This document shows positions 8,558 to 16,469 of a DNA stretch of 36,019 nt, in pieces. A model generated the notes under the pieces. The model did no database searches. It had not been told where the DNA came from and worked only from the letters and a program-made list of their open reading frames with translations. The stretch lies in contig JAPKHL010000017.1 in assembly GCA_026646875.1 (NCBI GenBank), positions 1 to 36,019 on the forward strand. The letters run 5' to 3'. This DNA is from Rhodocyclaceae bacterium (GTDB taxonomy: Bacteria > Pseudomonadota > Gammaproteobacteria > Burkholderiales > Rhodocyclaceae). Positions within the stretch are counted from its first letter, which is position 1. The number at the start of each line of letters is the position of its first letter. The position numbers and the translations under genes are program-made.

Positions 8558-9298
8558 TTTACTCAAGTATTTTGGATCGAACTTGTCGGCCGTTGCCAGC
8601 TCGTCCTCGACGCTCACTCCGGCGCTCTCCAGACGCTTGAGCAGCAACTCGATGCGCCGGTCGGTCTCCACCGCGTGGTCGAGCAGGCCGTGAATCGCCT
8701 TGGCCAGCGGATCGTCCTGGCTCCCCGCCAGCGCATAGGCGGAAAAGCCCATCTGACCGGCCTTTTCCTCGCGCTTCTGGGCCTGCTCGCTGTCGATCAC
8801 GCGGGCCGGATTGCCGACCGCCGTGGCGCCCGGAGGAACATCCTTGACCACCACGGCGTTGGAACCGACCTTGGCGCCGGCGCCGACGGTGATCGGCCCG
8901 AGCACCTTGGCGCCGGCGCCGACGACCACGCCGTCGCCCAGCGTCGGATGACGCTTGCCCTTGTTCCACGAGGTGCCACCGAGCGTGACGCCGTGGTAGA
9001 GGGTGACGTCGTCGCCGATCACCGCCGTTTCGCCGATCACCACGCCCATGCCGTGATCGATGAAGAAACGACGGCCGATGGTGGCGCCCGGGTGGATCTC
9101 GATGCCGCTGAAGAAGCGCGCGAGGTGCGAGACGAAACGTCCGAGCCAGCGCAGGCGATGGCCCCACAGCCAGTGCGCGAGCCGGTGTCCCATCACCGCG
9201 TGCACACCCGGATAACAGGTGAGCACCTCCCACGCATTGCGGGCGGCGGGATCGCGGTCGAAAACCGACTGGATGTCTTCGCGCAGGCGGCGGAACAT
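8546..9298 (-). CDS. cysE: Serine O-acetyltransferase CysE
   Basis: A 250-residue enzyme that acetylates serine with acetyl-CoA, the first committed step of cysteine synthesis. An N-terminal helical region is followed from about residue 65 by a left-handed beta-helix of hexapeptide repeats ([23 protein letters not shown], then [31 protein letters not shown]). The catalytic DHGMG histidine and the GGTS loop are present. A helical C-terminal extension of about 70 residues follows the repeats. It lies directly upstream of iscR on the same strand, so cysteine synthesis is adjacent to the genes that use cysteine sulfur. The last codons overlap the iscR promoter. Confidence 0.94.
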   Translation of the reverse strand: MFRRLREDIQSVFDRDPAARNAWEVLTCYPGVHAVMGHRLAHWLWGHRLRWLGRFVSHLARFFSGIEIHPGATIGRRFFIDHGMGVVIGETAVIGDDVTLYHGVTLGGTSWNKGKRHPTLGDGVVVGAGAKVLGPITVGAGAKVGSNAVVVKDVPPGATAVGNPARVIDSEQAQKREEKAGQMGFSAYALAGSQDDPLAKAIHGLLDHAVETDRRIELLLKRLESAGVSVEDELATADKFDPKYLSKIVD

Positions 9299-9336
9299 GA
9301 ACTTGACCTTTCTCGGGCGGAAGGCGCGATTCTAGA

Positions 9337-9361
9337 ATACCCGACCGATTCGATCTACTAT
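9337..9361 (-). promoter_or_regulatory. Type 1 IscR-box-like palindrome upstream of cysE
   Basis: A 25-bp sequence reading ATAGTAGAT, CGAATCG, GTCGGGTAT on the minus strand. I count about 21 of 25 positions agreeing with the type 1 IscR consensus, including the whole second arm. It ends 38 bp upstream of the cysE ATG. A -10-like TAGAAT overlaps the region just downstream (9331-9336). Control of cysE by IscR is an inference from this match. Confidence 0.6.
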
Positions 9362-9374
9362 TTTCCGCAAGGTT

Positions 9375-10157
9375 TCAGCGCGATCCCGGACCGATCCTGC
9401 GTTCAACTGCGTCGAGGATGCCGCGCAGGATGTTGATCTCGTCGCGCTCCAGCGCGGCGCGGCCGAACAGGCGGCGCAGCTTGGGCATCAGGCGCTTGGG
9501 CTGGCGCGGATCGTGGAAGCCGGTGGCGATCATGACCCGCTCGAGATGGGCGTAGAAGCGCTCGACGTCGTCGTTGGTCGCCGGCGGCGAGGAAAACGGC
9601 ACCGCCTTGCCGGGCAGCGGCGGCGCCTCGGCGAAGGCCGCCTGGCGCAGCTCGTAGCACAGCACCTGCACCGCCGCGCCGAGATTGAGCGAGGTATACC
9701 CGGGGTTGGCGGGGATCAGCACGCTGCGCTGGCAGCGCTGCACCTCCTCGTTGGACAGTCCGGCCGTCTCGTTCCCGAACAGCAGCGCCACCTCGCCGGC
9801 GGCCGCCTGCGCCAGCACCTCGGGCGCCGCTGCGCGGGCCGGCATCGGCGCCGGGCCAAGGTTGCGCGGCCGCGCCGACAGCGCCACGGCGAACACCGTG
9901 CCGGCCAAGGCCTCGTCGAGACTGTCGCAGACGCGGGCATTGACCAGGATGTCCTCGGCGCCCGCCGCGCGGGCCACGGCCTCGTCGTCGGGAAAGCGTC
10001 GGGGGGCTACCAGCACCAGCCGCGACAGCCCCATCGTCTTCATCGCCCGCGCCGCGGCACCGATATTGCCGGGGTGGCTGGTGCGCGAGAGGACGATGCG
10101 GACGCGATCGAGCACCGGAGTTTCGAGCGACGGAGGAGACGCTGGGGGCAGGTTCAT
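9375..10157 (-). CDS. trmJ: tRNA 2'-O-methyltransferase TrmJ (SPOUT family)
   Basis: A 260-residue SPOUT-class methyltransferase that methylates the ribose of residue 32 in tRNA using S-adenosylmethionine. Family motifs are VRIVLSRTSHPGNIGAAARAMKTMGL (motif 1), LLFGNETAGLSNEEV (motif 2, knot) and IPANPGYTSLNLGAAVQVLCYEL (motif 3, cofactor binding). The start MNLPPASPP at 10157 is chosen because the upstream frame lacks similarity and runs into the divergent suhB promoter region. No clear ribosome-binding site precedes it. It is divergent from suhB, 65 bp apart. Confidence 0.93.
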   Translation of the reverse strand: MNLPPASPPSLETPVLDRVRIVLSRTSHPGNIGAAARAMKTMGLSRLVLVAPRRFPDDEAVARAAGAEDILVNARVCDSLDEALAGTVFAVALSARPRNLGPAPMPARAAAPEVLAQAAAGEVALLFGNETAGLSNEEVQRCQRSVLIPANPGYTSLNLGAAVQVLCYELRQAAFAEAPPLPGKAVPFSSPPATNDDVERFYAHLERVMIATGFHDPRQPKRLMPKLRRLFGRAALERDEINILRGILDAVERRIGPGSR

Positions 10158-10222
10158 ATTAAAATGCGCGATTCCAAAACGAATCGGGCGGCACGCGCCG
10201 CCCGTCGGGTTCTTTAAAAGCC

Positions 10223-11032
10223 ATGCATCCAGCACTCAACATCGCCATCAAGGCAGCGCGCCGCGCCAGCCAGATCATCAACCGCGCCGCGCAGGACATC
10301 GAGCATCTGCAGGTGACCAGCAAGCGGCAAAGCGACTTCGTCACCGAGGTCGACCGCGCCGCCGAGGCGGCCATTGTCGACGTGCTGCGCGAGGCCTATC
10401 CGGACTACGGAATTCTAGCAGAAGAGTCCGGCGAGACCGCCGGCCGCAACGGCGGCGCCGACTACCAGTGGATCATCGATCCGCTCGACGGCACCACCAA
10501 CTTCATCCACGGTTTTCCCCAGTACGCCATCTCGATCGCCCTGGCCCACCGTGGCCAGGTCACCCAGGCGGTGGTCTACGACACCAACCGCAACGAGCTG
10601 TTCACCGCCAGCAAGGGCGGCGGCGCCTTCCTCAACGAGCGGCGCATCCGCGTCTCGAAGTGCCTGAAGCTCGAGGAAGCGTTGATCGGCACCGGATTCC
10701 CCTACCGCGCCTTCGAGCACATCGACAGCTACCTCGGCATCTTCCGCGAGCTGACGCAGAAAACCGCCGGCCTGCGCCGTCCCGGTGCCGCCTCGCTCGA
10801 CCTCGCCTACGTCGCCTGCGGCCGTCTCGACGGCTTCTGGGAATTCGGCCTCTCGCCGTGGGACATGGCGGCCGGCGCCCTGCTGATCAGCGAAGCCGGC
10901 GGCCTCGTCGGCGATCTGGCCGGCGAGCCCAACCATCTCGACTCCGGCAACATCGTCGCCGGCAACCCGAAGGTCTTCGCCCAGCTGCTGCAGGTGGTGC
11001 AGGCCAACCGCACGGCCGCGCTGCGCCGCTAA
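10223..11032 (+). CDS. suhB: Inositol-1-monophosphatase family protein SuhB
   Basis: A 269-residue Mg2+-dependent phosphatase of the inositol monophosphatase family. In proteobacteria SuhB also binds RNA polymerase and takes part in rRNA antitermination. Metal ligands are visible: E67/E68 (ILAEESGE), D86 and D89 in [17 protein letters not shown], and D214 in [16 protein letters not shown]. The ATG at 10223 has only a weak purine-rich stretch upstream (TTTAAAAGCC). The divergent trmJ-suhB arrangement is common in proteobacteria and supports the name. Confidence 0.93.
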   Translation: MHPALNIAIKAARRASQIINRAAQDIEHLQVTSKRQSDFVTEVDRAAEAAIVDVLREAYPDYGILAEESGETAGRNGGADYQWIIDPLDGTTNFIHGFPQYAISIALAHRGQVTQAVVYDTNRNELFTASKGGGAFLNERRIRVSKCLKLEEALIGTGFPYRAFEHIDSYLGIFRELTQKTAGLRRPGAASLDLAYVACGRLDGFWEFGLSPWDMAAGALLISEAGGLVGDLAGEPNHLDSGNIVAGNPKVFAQLLQVVQANRTAALRR

Positions 11033-11044
11033 CCCCCGCGGGGG
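11033..11044. repeat. GC palindrome after suhB
   Basis: CCCCCGCGGGGG, a perfect 12-bp palindrome beginning at the suhB stop, in the short space between convergent suhB and the small membrane protein gene. It could act as a weak transcript end but has no T tract. Confidence 0.35.
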
Positions 11045-11061
11045 CCCTGCCCCCGGCAGGC

Positions 11062-11325
11062 TCAGCAGGCGGCCGACGCCGCCTGGGGCCGCCGCAGCGC
11101 CGGCTGCAGCAACCAGTGCCACACCCCGATCGTGCTGGTGATCATGAAGGCGCCCTGCTGCAAGGCCAGCGCGTAATTGCGCGTGGCCAGCCCATACACC
11201 GTCCAGCTGGCATTCGACACCAGCCACAACACCCATGCCCAGCGCGCATGCGGCGACTTGACCGCAACCAGCACCGCCCCGAGGATGCCGAGCAGGCATC
11301 CCGACCATTCGAAGAAACTCAACAC
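11062..11325 (-). CDS. Small three-helix membrane protein
   Basis: An 87-residue protein if started at the GTG at 11325 (MLSFFEWSGCLLG); a TTG is the next codon. Three hydrophobic segments are visible: about residues 6-22 (WSGCLLGILGAVLVAVK), 28-46 (WAWVLWLVSNASWTVYGLA) and 51-72 (YALALQQGAFMITSTIGVWHWLL). The W-x2-W-x2-SN-x2-W-x2-YG pattern and the QQGAF...STIG segment recall small PnuC-like/SemiSWEET-like inner-membrane proteins, but I cannot assign a substrate. It is convergent with suhB and divergent from the propeller dehydrogenase gene. Confidence 0.6.
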   Translation of the reverse strand: MLSFFEWSGCLLGILGAVLVAVKSPHARWAWVLWLVSNASWTVYGLATRNYALALQQGAFMITSTIGVWHWLLQPALRRPQAASAAC

Positions 11326-11476
11326 CGTACACCACCCGACCCAAGCGCCGGCACCAGCGCCGGACGCGGCGCGCAGGATACGGGCTCGCCGCCACTCCGG
11401 CCTTGATCTGCAACAACTTTTCCGATGGCAGCGGGTCCAACGGGCCGAACCGCGATCCCGACACCGGACCACCGCC

Positions 11477-12610
11477 ATGAAGACCATGCCGATCCACCGT
11501 CCCCCGCTTGCCCGCCTTTGCGCCCTGCTGCTCGCCTTGCCCCTGGCTTTCCTCGCCGCCCCCCTGCGTGCCGGAACGCTGCCCCTCGAGCGGATCGCGC
11601 TACCGCCGGGCTTCACCATCGAACTCCTGGCGCGCGTGCCGAACGCCCGCCAGATGGCGCTCTCGCCAGGGAACATCCTCTACGTCGGCTCGCTGCGCGC
11701 CGGCAAGGTGCACGCCCTGCCGCTCGACCGCGACTACCGGGCCGGACAGCCGCGCGTCGTTGCCGACGACCTGCGGATGCCCAGCGGCATCGCCTGGCGC
11801 GACAGCGCCCTGTACATCGCCGCCGTCGACCGCATCCTGCGCCTCGACGACATCGACCGCCGCATCGACACCCCGCCGGCGCCGGCCATCGTCCGCGACG
11901 ACCTGCCCGGAGAAACCCACCACGGCTGGAAATACCTCGGCTTCGGCCCGGACGGCTGGCTCTACGTACCGGTCGGCGCCCCATGCAACGTCTGCGAATC
12001 CACCCCCGGTCGCCACGCGACGATCCTGCGCATGCGCCCGGACGGCAGCGAAACGCACCCCTTCGCCCACGGCGTGCGCAACAGCGTCGGCTTCGACTGG
12101 CACCCCGCCAGCGGCGAACTGTGGTTCACCGACAACGGCCGCGACTGGCTCGGCGACGACCGCCCGCCCGACGAGCTGAACCGCGCCCCCACGGCCGGCC
12201 TGCACTTCGGCTTTCCCTACTGCCACGGCGGCGACATCGCCGACCCCGAATTCGGCGCAAAGCGCCCCTGCGGCGACTTCGCCCCACCGGCGCAAAAGCT
12301 CGGCCCGCACGTCGCCGCGCTCGGCATGCGCTTCTACACCGGCCGCCAGTTCCCCGCCCAATACCGCAACCGCATCTTCATCGCCGAACACGGTTCGTGG
12401 AACCGCAGCAGGAAGATCGGCTACCGGATCAGCATGGTCACGCTCGAAGGCAACCGCGCCGTCGCCTACGAACCCTTCGCCAGCGGCTGGCTGCAGGGCG
12501 AAACCACCTGGGGCCGTCCGGCCGACGTGCTGGAACTGCCGGACGGATCGCTGCTGGTGTCGGACGATCTTGCGGGAGCGGTTTACAGGATTCGGTACGT
12601 GGGCGAGTGA
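11477..12610 (+). CDS. Periplasmic PQQ-dependent sugar/sorbosone dehydrogenase-like protein
   Basis: A 377-residue beta-propeller protein with a signal peptide (PPLARLCALLLALPLAFLAAPLRAG, cleavage near residue 33), hence periplasmic. Family features are the propeller strands GWKYLGFGPDGWLYVPVG, HPFAHGVRNSVGFDWHPASGELWFTDNGRDWLGDDRPPDELN, FIAEHGSWNRS and GRPADVLELPDGSLLVSDDLAGAVYRIRY. These match the soluble glucose/sorbosone dehydrogenase family, in which PQQ and Ca2+ bind the propeller face. Four Cys (PCNVCE and CHGG...RPCGDF) may form disulfides. The ATG at 11477 lies directly before the signal peptide. Substrate and true PQQ dependence are not provable here. Confidence 0.8.
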   Translation: MKTMPIHRPPLARLCALLLALPLAFLAAPLRAGTLPLERIALPPGFTIELLARVPNARQMALSPGNILYVGSLRAGKVHALPLDRDYRAGQPRVVADDLRMPSGIAWRDSALYIAAVDRILRLDDIDRRIDTPPAPAIVRDDLPGETHHGWKYLGFGPDGWLYVPVGAPCNVCESTPGRHATILRMRPDGSETHPFAHGVRNSVGFDWHPASGELWFTDNGRDWLGDDRPPDELNRAPTAGLHFGFPYCHGGDIADPEFGAKRPCGDFAPPAQKLGPHVAALGMRFYTGRQFPAQYRNRIFIAEHGSWNRSRKIGYRISMVTLEGNRAVAYEPFASGWLQGETTWGRPADVLELPDGSLLVSDDLAGAVYRIRYVGE

Positions 12611-12703
12611 GCGCGAGCCCAGAGAAAATCACTTGCAATTACGGGCCATCCTGGACAGGAACCCGCCATATCCTCAATTCCAGAAACAAGGAATCTAGCC
12701 GTT

Positions 12704-12732
12704 GTTTAATTGACAATACATTGTAATTAAAC
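12704..12732. promoter_or_regulatory. Operator-like inverted repeat over a promoter
   Basis: Perfect outer arms GTTTAATT (12704-12711) and AATTAAAC (12725-12732) enclose a second, slightly offset pair ACAAT/ATTGT. A perfect -35 hexamer TTGACA (12710-12715) lies inside the repeat, with a weak -10 (TACTTT) 17 bp later. An ATTAAAC half-copy recurs near 12763. The AT-rich palindrome over a promoter fits autoregulation by the winged-helix protein encoded just downstream. Confidence 0.6.
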
Positions 12733-12742
12733 TACTTTCGCA

Positions 12743-12752
12743 TTTCGCGAAA
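12743..12752. repeat. 10-bp palindrome in the leader of the winged-helix gene
   Basis: TTTCGCGAAA is a perfect palindrome located between the operator candidate and the start codon at 12777. It may be a second protein-binding site. Evidence is positional only. Confidence 0.35.
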
Positions 12753-12776
12753 CACGAAAACGATTAAACCCAGTCC

Positions 12777-13310
12777 ATGCGCCGCCCGCTCAATCGTCAG
12801 CCCGCCCTGAAAGCCCAGGATTTCTACGTCCTGCTGGCGCTGCTGGCCTTGCGCGGTCAAAGCCTGACCTACCCGGAGCTGGCAGCCTACGCCGGGCTGT
12901 CGATGTCGGAAGTGCACGGCGCCTTGAAGCGGGCCGAACAAGCGCGCCTCCTGGCCTTCATCGACAAGCAGCCGCGCCTCGTCACGCCGGCCTTCAAGGA
13001 ATTCCTGCTGCACGGCGCCCGCTACGCATTCCCCGCTGCGCGCGGCACGATGGTCGGCGGCGTGCCGACTGCGTATGCCGCGCCGCCGCTCGCCGCGCTG
13101 ATTCTCCCCTCCGGCGATCCACCGCCGGTCTGGCCGCACGCCGACGGCAGCGTGCGCGGCATCGCGCTGACGCCGCTCTACCCAACCGCGCCAGCCGCCG
13201 CACTGCGGTCGCCGGCGCTCTACGAGAACCTCGCATTGTTCGACGCCCTGCGCATCGGCGGCGCACGCGAGCGCAACCTCGCCACACGGTTGTTCGAGGA
13301 GCGTCTGTGA
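12777..13310 (+). CDS. Winged-helix protein, putative antitoxin/repressor of a nucleotidyltransferase module
   Basis: A 177-residue protein. Residues about 15-70 form a winged-helix DNA-binding domain (FYVLLALLALRGQSLTYPELAAYAGLSMSEVHGALKRAEQARLLAFIDKQPRLVTPAFKEFLLHGARYAFP). The rest is Pro/Ala-rich, ending in a conserved-looking helix (LYENLALFDALRIGGARERNLATRLFEERL). Its stop overlaps the next gene's GTG start (GTGA), so both are translated together. The pairing of a winged-helix protein with a nucleotidyltransferase is the layout of AbiEi/AbiEii-type toxin-antitoxin systems, where the first protein represses the operon. That role here is inferred. Confidence 0.72.
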   Translation: MRRPLNRQPALKAQDFYVLLALLALRGQSLTYPELAAYAGLSMSEVHGALKRAEQARLLAFIDKQPRLVTPAFKEFLLHGARYAFPAARGTMVGGVPTAYAAPPLAALILPSGDPPPVWPHADGSVRGIALTPLYPTAPAAALRSPALYENLALFDALRIGGARERNLATRLFEERL

Positions 13311-14014
13311 GGGCGGACGATCCGAACGTCGCACAGGTCGAGCTGGTTGCCCGAGCGCTCGGCAACTTGCGCGACGAACTGGTGTTCGTCGGCGGCTGCG
13401 CCACCGGCTTGCTGTGCACCTCGCCCAAGGCACCGCCGCCGCGCATCACCTACGACGTCGACGTGATCGCCGAGGTCGCGGCACTTGCCGGCTACCACGC
13501 GCTGGAAAGGCAGTTCGCCAAGCTCGGCTTCAAGCGCGACATGACCCCGGAGGCACCGATCTGCCGTTGGCGCATCGGAGAACTGGAAGTCGACCTGATG
13601 CCGACCGATGAAACGATTCTCGGCTTCTCGAACCGCTGGTATCCCGAGGCGATTCGCAGCGCGCAAGCACTGCAGCTGCCGAGCGGCACGACAATCCGCC
13701 TGATCTCTGCCCCGGCCTTCCTCGCCACCAAGCTGGAAGCCTTCTCCACGCGCGGGCGCGGCGACCTGATGGGCAGCCACGATCTGGAAGACATCATCAA
13801 CGTCCTCGACGGCCGCCCCGGCATCGAGAACGAAATCGCAGGCATCGGCAGGCCGCTCGCCACCTACCTGGCCGAGCGCTTTGCCGCAATCACGAACCAT
13901 CCTGACTTCGAAAACACCCTGCCCGGGCTGGTCGAATACGACGATCTCTACGACGAACGCATCCATTCCGTGCGCAGCCGCGCACGCAGGATTGCCGCCC
14001 TGATAACCGACTGA
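13307..14014 (+). CDS. Nucleotidyltransferase-fold protein, AbiEii-like putative toxin
   Basis: A 235-residue protein with a GTG start overlapping the upstream stop. A minimal-nucleotidyltransferase signature is visible: FVGGCATGLL (G29-G30), ITYDVDVIAEV (D50 and D52 as the metal pair) and LEVDLMP (third acid D96). A helical region follows (LISAPAFLATKLEAFSTRGRGDLMGSHDLEDIINVLDGR), a pattern shared by AbiEii-like proteins. Such toxins transfer nucleotides to tRNA or other targets; the target here is unknown. It ends 10 bp before the native mutS start codon, so in the ancestral arrangement it would have lain directly upstream of mutS. Confidence 0.75.
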   Translation: MRADDPNVAQVELVARALGNLRDELVFVGGCATGLLCTSPKAPPPRITYDVDVIAEVAALAGYHALERQFAKLGFKRDMTPEAPICRWRIGELEVDLMPTDETILGFSNRWYPEAIRSAQALQLPSGTTIRLISAPAFLATKLEAFSTRGRGDLMGSHDLEDIINVLDGRPGIENEIAGIGRPLATYLAERFAAITNHPDFENTLPGLVEYDDLYDERIHSVRSRARRIAALITD

Positions 14015-14024
14015 AGAACGACCG

Positions 14025-14105
14025 ATGTCCGATAAAGATTTCGCCAAACACACCCCGATGATGCAGCAATACCAAAGACAGACTTTTAAACTTTGTTGTT
14101 GCTAG
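14025..14105 (+). pseudogene. mutS: Stranded native 5' end of mutS
   Basis: An ATG frame of 26 codons: [16 protein letters not shown] is followed by unrelated QRQTFKLCCC and a TAG stop. The first 16 residues are the typical proteobacterial MutS N-terminus, and KHTPMMQQY recurs identically at the start of the full mutS at 29952. The break point coincides with the left copy of the 28-bp repeat. This is the original mutS start, cut off from the rest of the gene by insertion of the island. Confidence 0.88.
14046..14073. repeat. attL direct repeat
   Basis: Identical to 29964-29991 at 27 of 28 positions; the only difference is A at 14069 versus G at 29987 (CAA/CAG, both Gln). It begins AAACACACCCCGATG and encodes mutS residues KHTPMMQQY in both copies. 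Confidence 0.88.
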
Positions 14106-14309
14106 CGAAAAAGAACAATAAGGACAAATAGGAAGCCTGCGGGAAGCCAAAAGTAAGGGGTATCTGTCGCACCAGATCGACCGACAAGCCCCCTCCTCTG
14201 CGTGCATTGAAATCGGCCGCAGCACGCCCGTAGCCTCGCAAGTCCCCCTCGGAGAATGATTGAACCGTCATAACGCGCTACCATTGGCAAAAAATCCGAT
14301 AGCAGGGAC
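14106..14309. other. Left-end non-coding region of the island
   Basis: About 200 bp between the broken mutS frame and hsdR with no convincing gene. It carries GGAAGCC (14131-14137) and GGGAAGCC (14141-14148), the same motif that clusters near the right end, so it may hold integrase arm sites. The start of hsdR at 14310 is preceded by CAGGGAC as a weak ribosome-binding site. Confidence 0.5.
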
Positions 14310-16451
14310 ATGAACAAGAACGAAGCCTTCTCCCGCGTCGTCATCGACGCCATGTTGGCCGCTCAGGGTTGGAACACTACCGATCCCAATGCCGTGCGCT
14401 ATGAGGTGGTGCAGGGCGATGGCACGCGCGCCGACTACGTGCTGTGTGACCGCCATGGCCGTTCGCTGGCAGTGATCGAGGCCAAGCGCTATTCCGTCAA
14501 TCCTGCCGATGCTGCCGAGCAGGCCAAGGGCTACGCCAGCCAGATGGGCGTGCCCTACATCTTCCTGACCAACGGCAAGGAAGTCCTCTTCTGGGAATGG
14601 GAGCGTGAAGCCTATCCCCACGCCGTCAAAACCTTCTTCAAGCGGGACGACCTCGAACGTCGCTTCGCCACGCGCCAACTGCGGCGGGACGTGCTTTCCG
14701 TCCCCATCGACTTGAAGATTGCCGGGCGCGACTACCAGCAGGAATGCATCCAGACCTCCTGCAAGGAAATCAAGCAGGGCCGGCGCAAGCTCCTGCTGGA
14801 AATGGCCACCGGCACCGGCAAGACCCGCACCGCCGCCGCCCTCATCAAGCGCCTGTTCGAGGCCAACGCCGTGACCCGCGTGCTGTTCCTCGTGGATCGC
14901 ATCCCGCTCGCCAAGCAGACCGAAGACGCCTTTGCCGAGCACCTGCCCGATTACCCTGCCTATGTGCTGCGCGCCGGTCGCCGCTTTCAGGACGAGAAGC
15001 GGATCACGATCACCACGCTGCAAAGCATGATCAACATCTACGGCGAATACTCGTCGGGCTACTTCGACCTGATCATTTCCGACGAGTGCCACCGCAGCAT
15101 CTACGGCCAGTGGAGCGGTGTGCTCAAATACTTCGACGGCATCCAGATCGGTCTCACCGCGACTCCGTGCGTTGCCAATCTCGATGGTCTGAACGGCGAC
15201 GACGAGGACAAGCTGTTTATCCGTGACACCCTGCGCTTCTTCGAGGTCGAGGCGCCCACCTTCTCCTACAAGTTGAAGGATGCGATCCGGGATGGCGTGC
15301 TCGCCCCGTATCAAATCTATCAGGCCAAGACGGTGAAGACCGCCGCCGAAGGAGGCTTCGAGGTCAAGCGGAGCGAACTGGACTGGTCGGCGATGGATCC
15401 CGACACCCGCGCCGAGTTCGAACTGCTGTTCGCCGACGCCGACCCCATCATCATCGATCCGTCGGCGCTGGAACGCCGTTTCACGATTCCGGAACGCAAC
15501 CGCGCCATCGTGCGCGAGTTCCGCCAGGTGCTGGAAAAGGGCTTCACCGACAGGAAGGGCATCGTGCGCATGCCGCTGATCGGCAAGACCATCGTGTTCG
15601 CCGTCAATAAGAAGCATGCGGAGACGCTGGCGCAACTCTTCGACAACGAGTTCGCCGACAAGAAACCTTCCCCCGAGGTGAAGTTCGCCGACTACGTCGT
15701 CTCCGGCGCCGGGCCTGACGACACGATGGACGGCATGGCGAAAATCCGTCGCTTCAAGCGGGAGCCGTTCCCGCAAATCCTCGTCTCGGTGAATATGCTC
15801 GACACCGGCTTCGACTGCCCGGAAGTCTGCAATCTGGTGTTCGCCCGCTTCACCCGCTCGGCCATCCTCTATCAGCAGATGCGGGGCCGGGGCACGCGCA
15901 AGACCAACAAGAAGCCGATCTTCACCATGTTCGATTTCGTCGGGGTCTGCGACTACCACGGCGACGACGACGCCATTGGCGACGGCGGCATTCTGGTGGC
16001 CAAGCAAGCCACCAAGAAGAAATACGAACCCAAGCGCCTGCTGTCGCTCGACATCGACGACCACATCGACCCCACCACCCGCGAATGGATCACGGTCGAT
16101 GAAGACGGCAACATGGTGTTCCCCGAAGCCTCCGAACAGAAGGCCGCCGAACTTGGCACCAGATTCGAGGCATGGCTGCTCGAACAGACGGGCCTCGATG
16201 CCGAGCAGGAGCGCTGGCTGCGGATTCTCGGCAGCCAGATTCGCGCCAATGCCGACACCCTCGACGAAGTGATCCCCGAGCACTTCGCCTTCTTCCATAC
16301 GTTCTCGCAGATGGGCGGATTGCGTGAGGCCCAGCGGGTCTTTGGCGACGCTGCTGCACTGCAAGCACGACTCGACACCCTCAACATCGCTCTATTCAAC
16401 GAGCACGGGGACGACGGGCCGGCGGAAAGCCCGCGCCCGTCTGCCCACTGA
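14310..16451 (+). CDS. hsdR: Type I restriction enzyme R subunit (EcoEI-like HsdR)
   Basis: A 713-residue translocase/nuclease subunit that, with HsdM and HsdS, cuts unmodified DNA after ATP-driven translocation. The N-terminal PD-(D/E)xK nuclease motif is D42 (ADYVLCD) and E57-x-K59 (AVIEAKRYS). The helicase core has Walker A GTGKT (168-172), the DEAD-like box DECH (258-261), and GLTATP and QMRGRGTRK (motif VI). The C-terminus is of the EcoEI R type, which binds HsdM. The length fits the shorter EcoEI/type IB-like subunits. No frameshift or missing motif is seen, so the enzyme looks intact. It is first in a co-directional operon; hsdM begins 18 bp after it. Confidence 0.93.
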   Translation: MNKNEAFSRVVIDAMLAAQGWNTTDPNAVRYEVVQGDGTRADYVLCDRHGRSLAVIEAKRYSVNPADAAEQAKGYASQMGVPYIFLTNGKEVLFWEWEREAYPHAVKTFFKRDDLERRFATRQLRRDVLSVPIDLKIAGRDYQQECIQTSCKEIKQGRRKLLLEMATGTGKTRTAAALIKRLFEANAVTRVLFLVDRIPLAKQTEDAFAEHLPDYPAYVLRAGRRFQDEKRITITTLQSMINIYGEYSSGYFDLIISDECHRSIYGQWSGVLKYFDGIQIGLTATPCVANLDGLNGDDEDKLFIRDTLRFFEVEAPTFSYKLKDAIRDGVLAPYQIYQAKTVKTAAEGGFEVKRSELDWSAMDPDTRAEFELLFADADPIIIDPSALERRFTIPERNRAIVREFRQVLEKGFTDRKGIVRMPLIGKTIVFAVNKKHAETLAQLFDNEFADKKPSPEVKFADYVVSGAGPDDTMDGMAKIRRFKREPFPQILVSVNMLDTGFDCPEVCNLVFARFTRSAILYQQMRGRGTRKTNKKPIFTMFDFVGVCDYHGDDDAIGDGGILVAKQATKKKYEPKRLLSLDIDDHIDPTTREWITVDEDGNMVFPEASEQKAAELGTRFEAWLLEQTGLDAEQERWLRILGSQIRANADTLDEVIPEHFAFFHTFSQMGGLREAQRVFGDAAALQARLDTLNIALFNEHGDDGPAESPRPSAH

Positions 16452-16469
16452 CATCAAGAAAGCAATGCA

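Noticed and set aside
14046..14073. tRNA-gene attachment site for the island
   Set aside because: No tRNA gene or tRNA 3' end is present at either junction; the repeat lies in mutS codons.
14268..16364. 698-codon open frame on the minus strand over hsdR
   Set aside because: Antisense to an hsdR that has every catalytic motif in order; no family similarity of its own.
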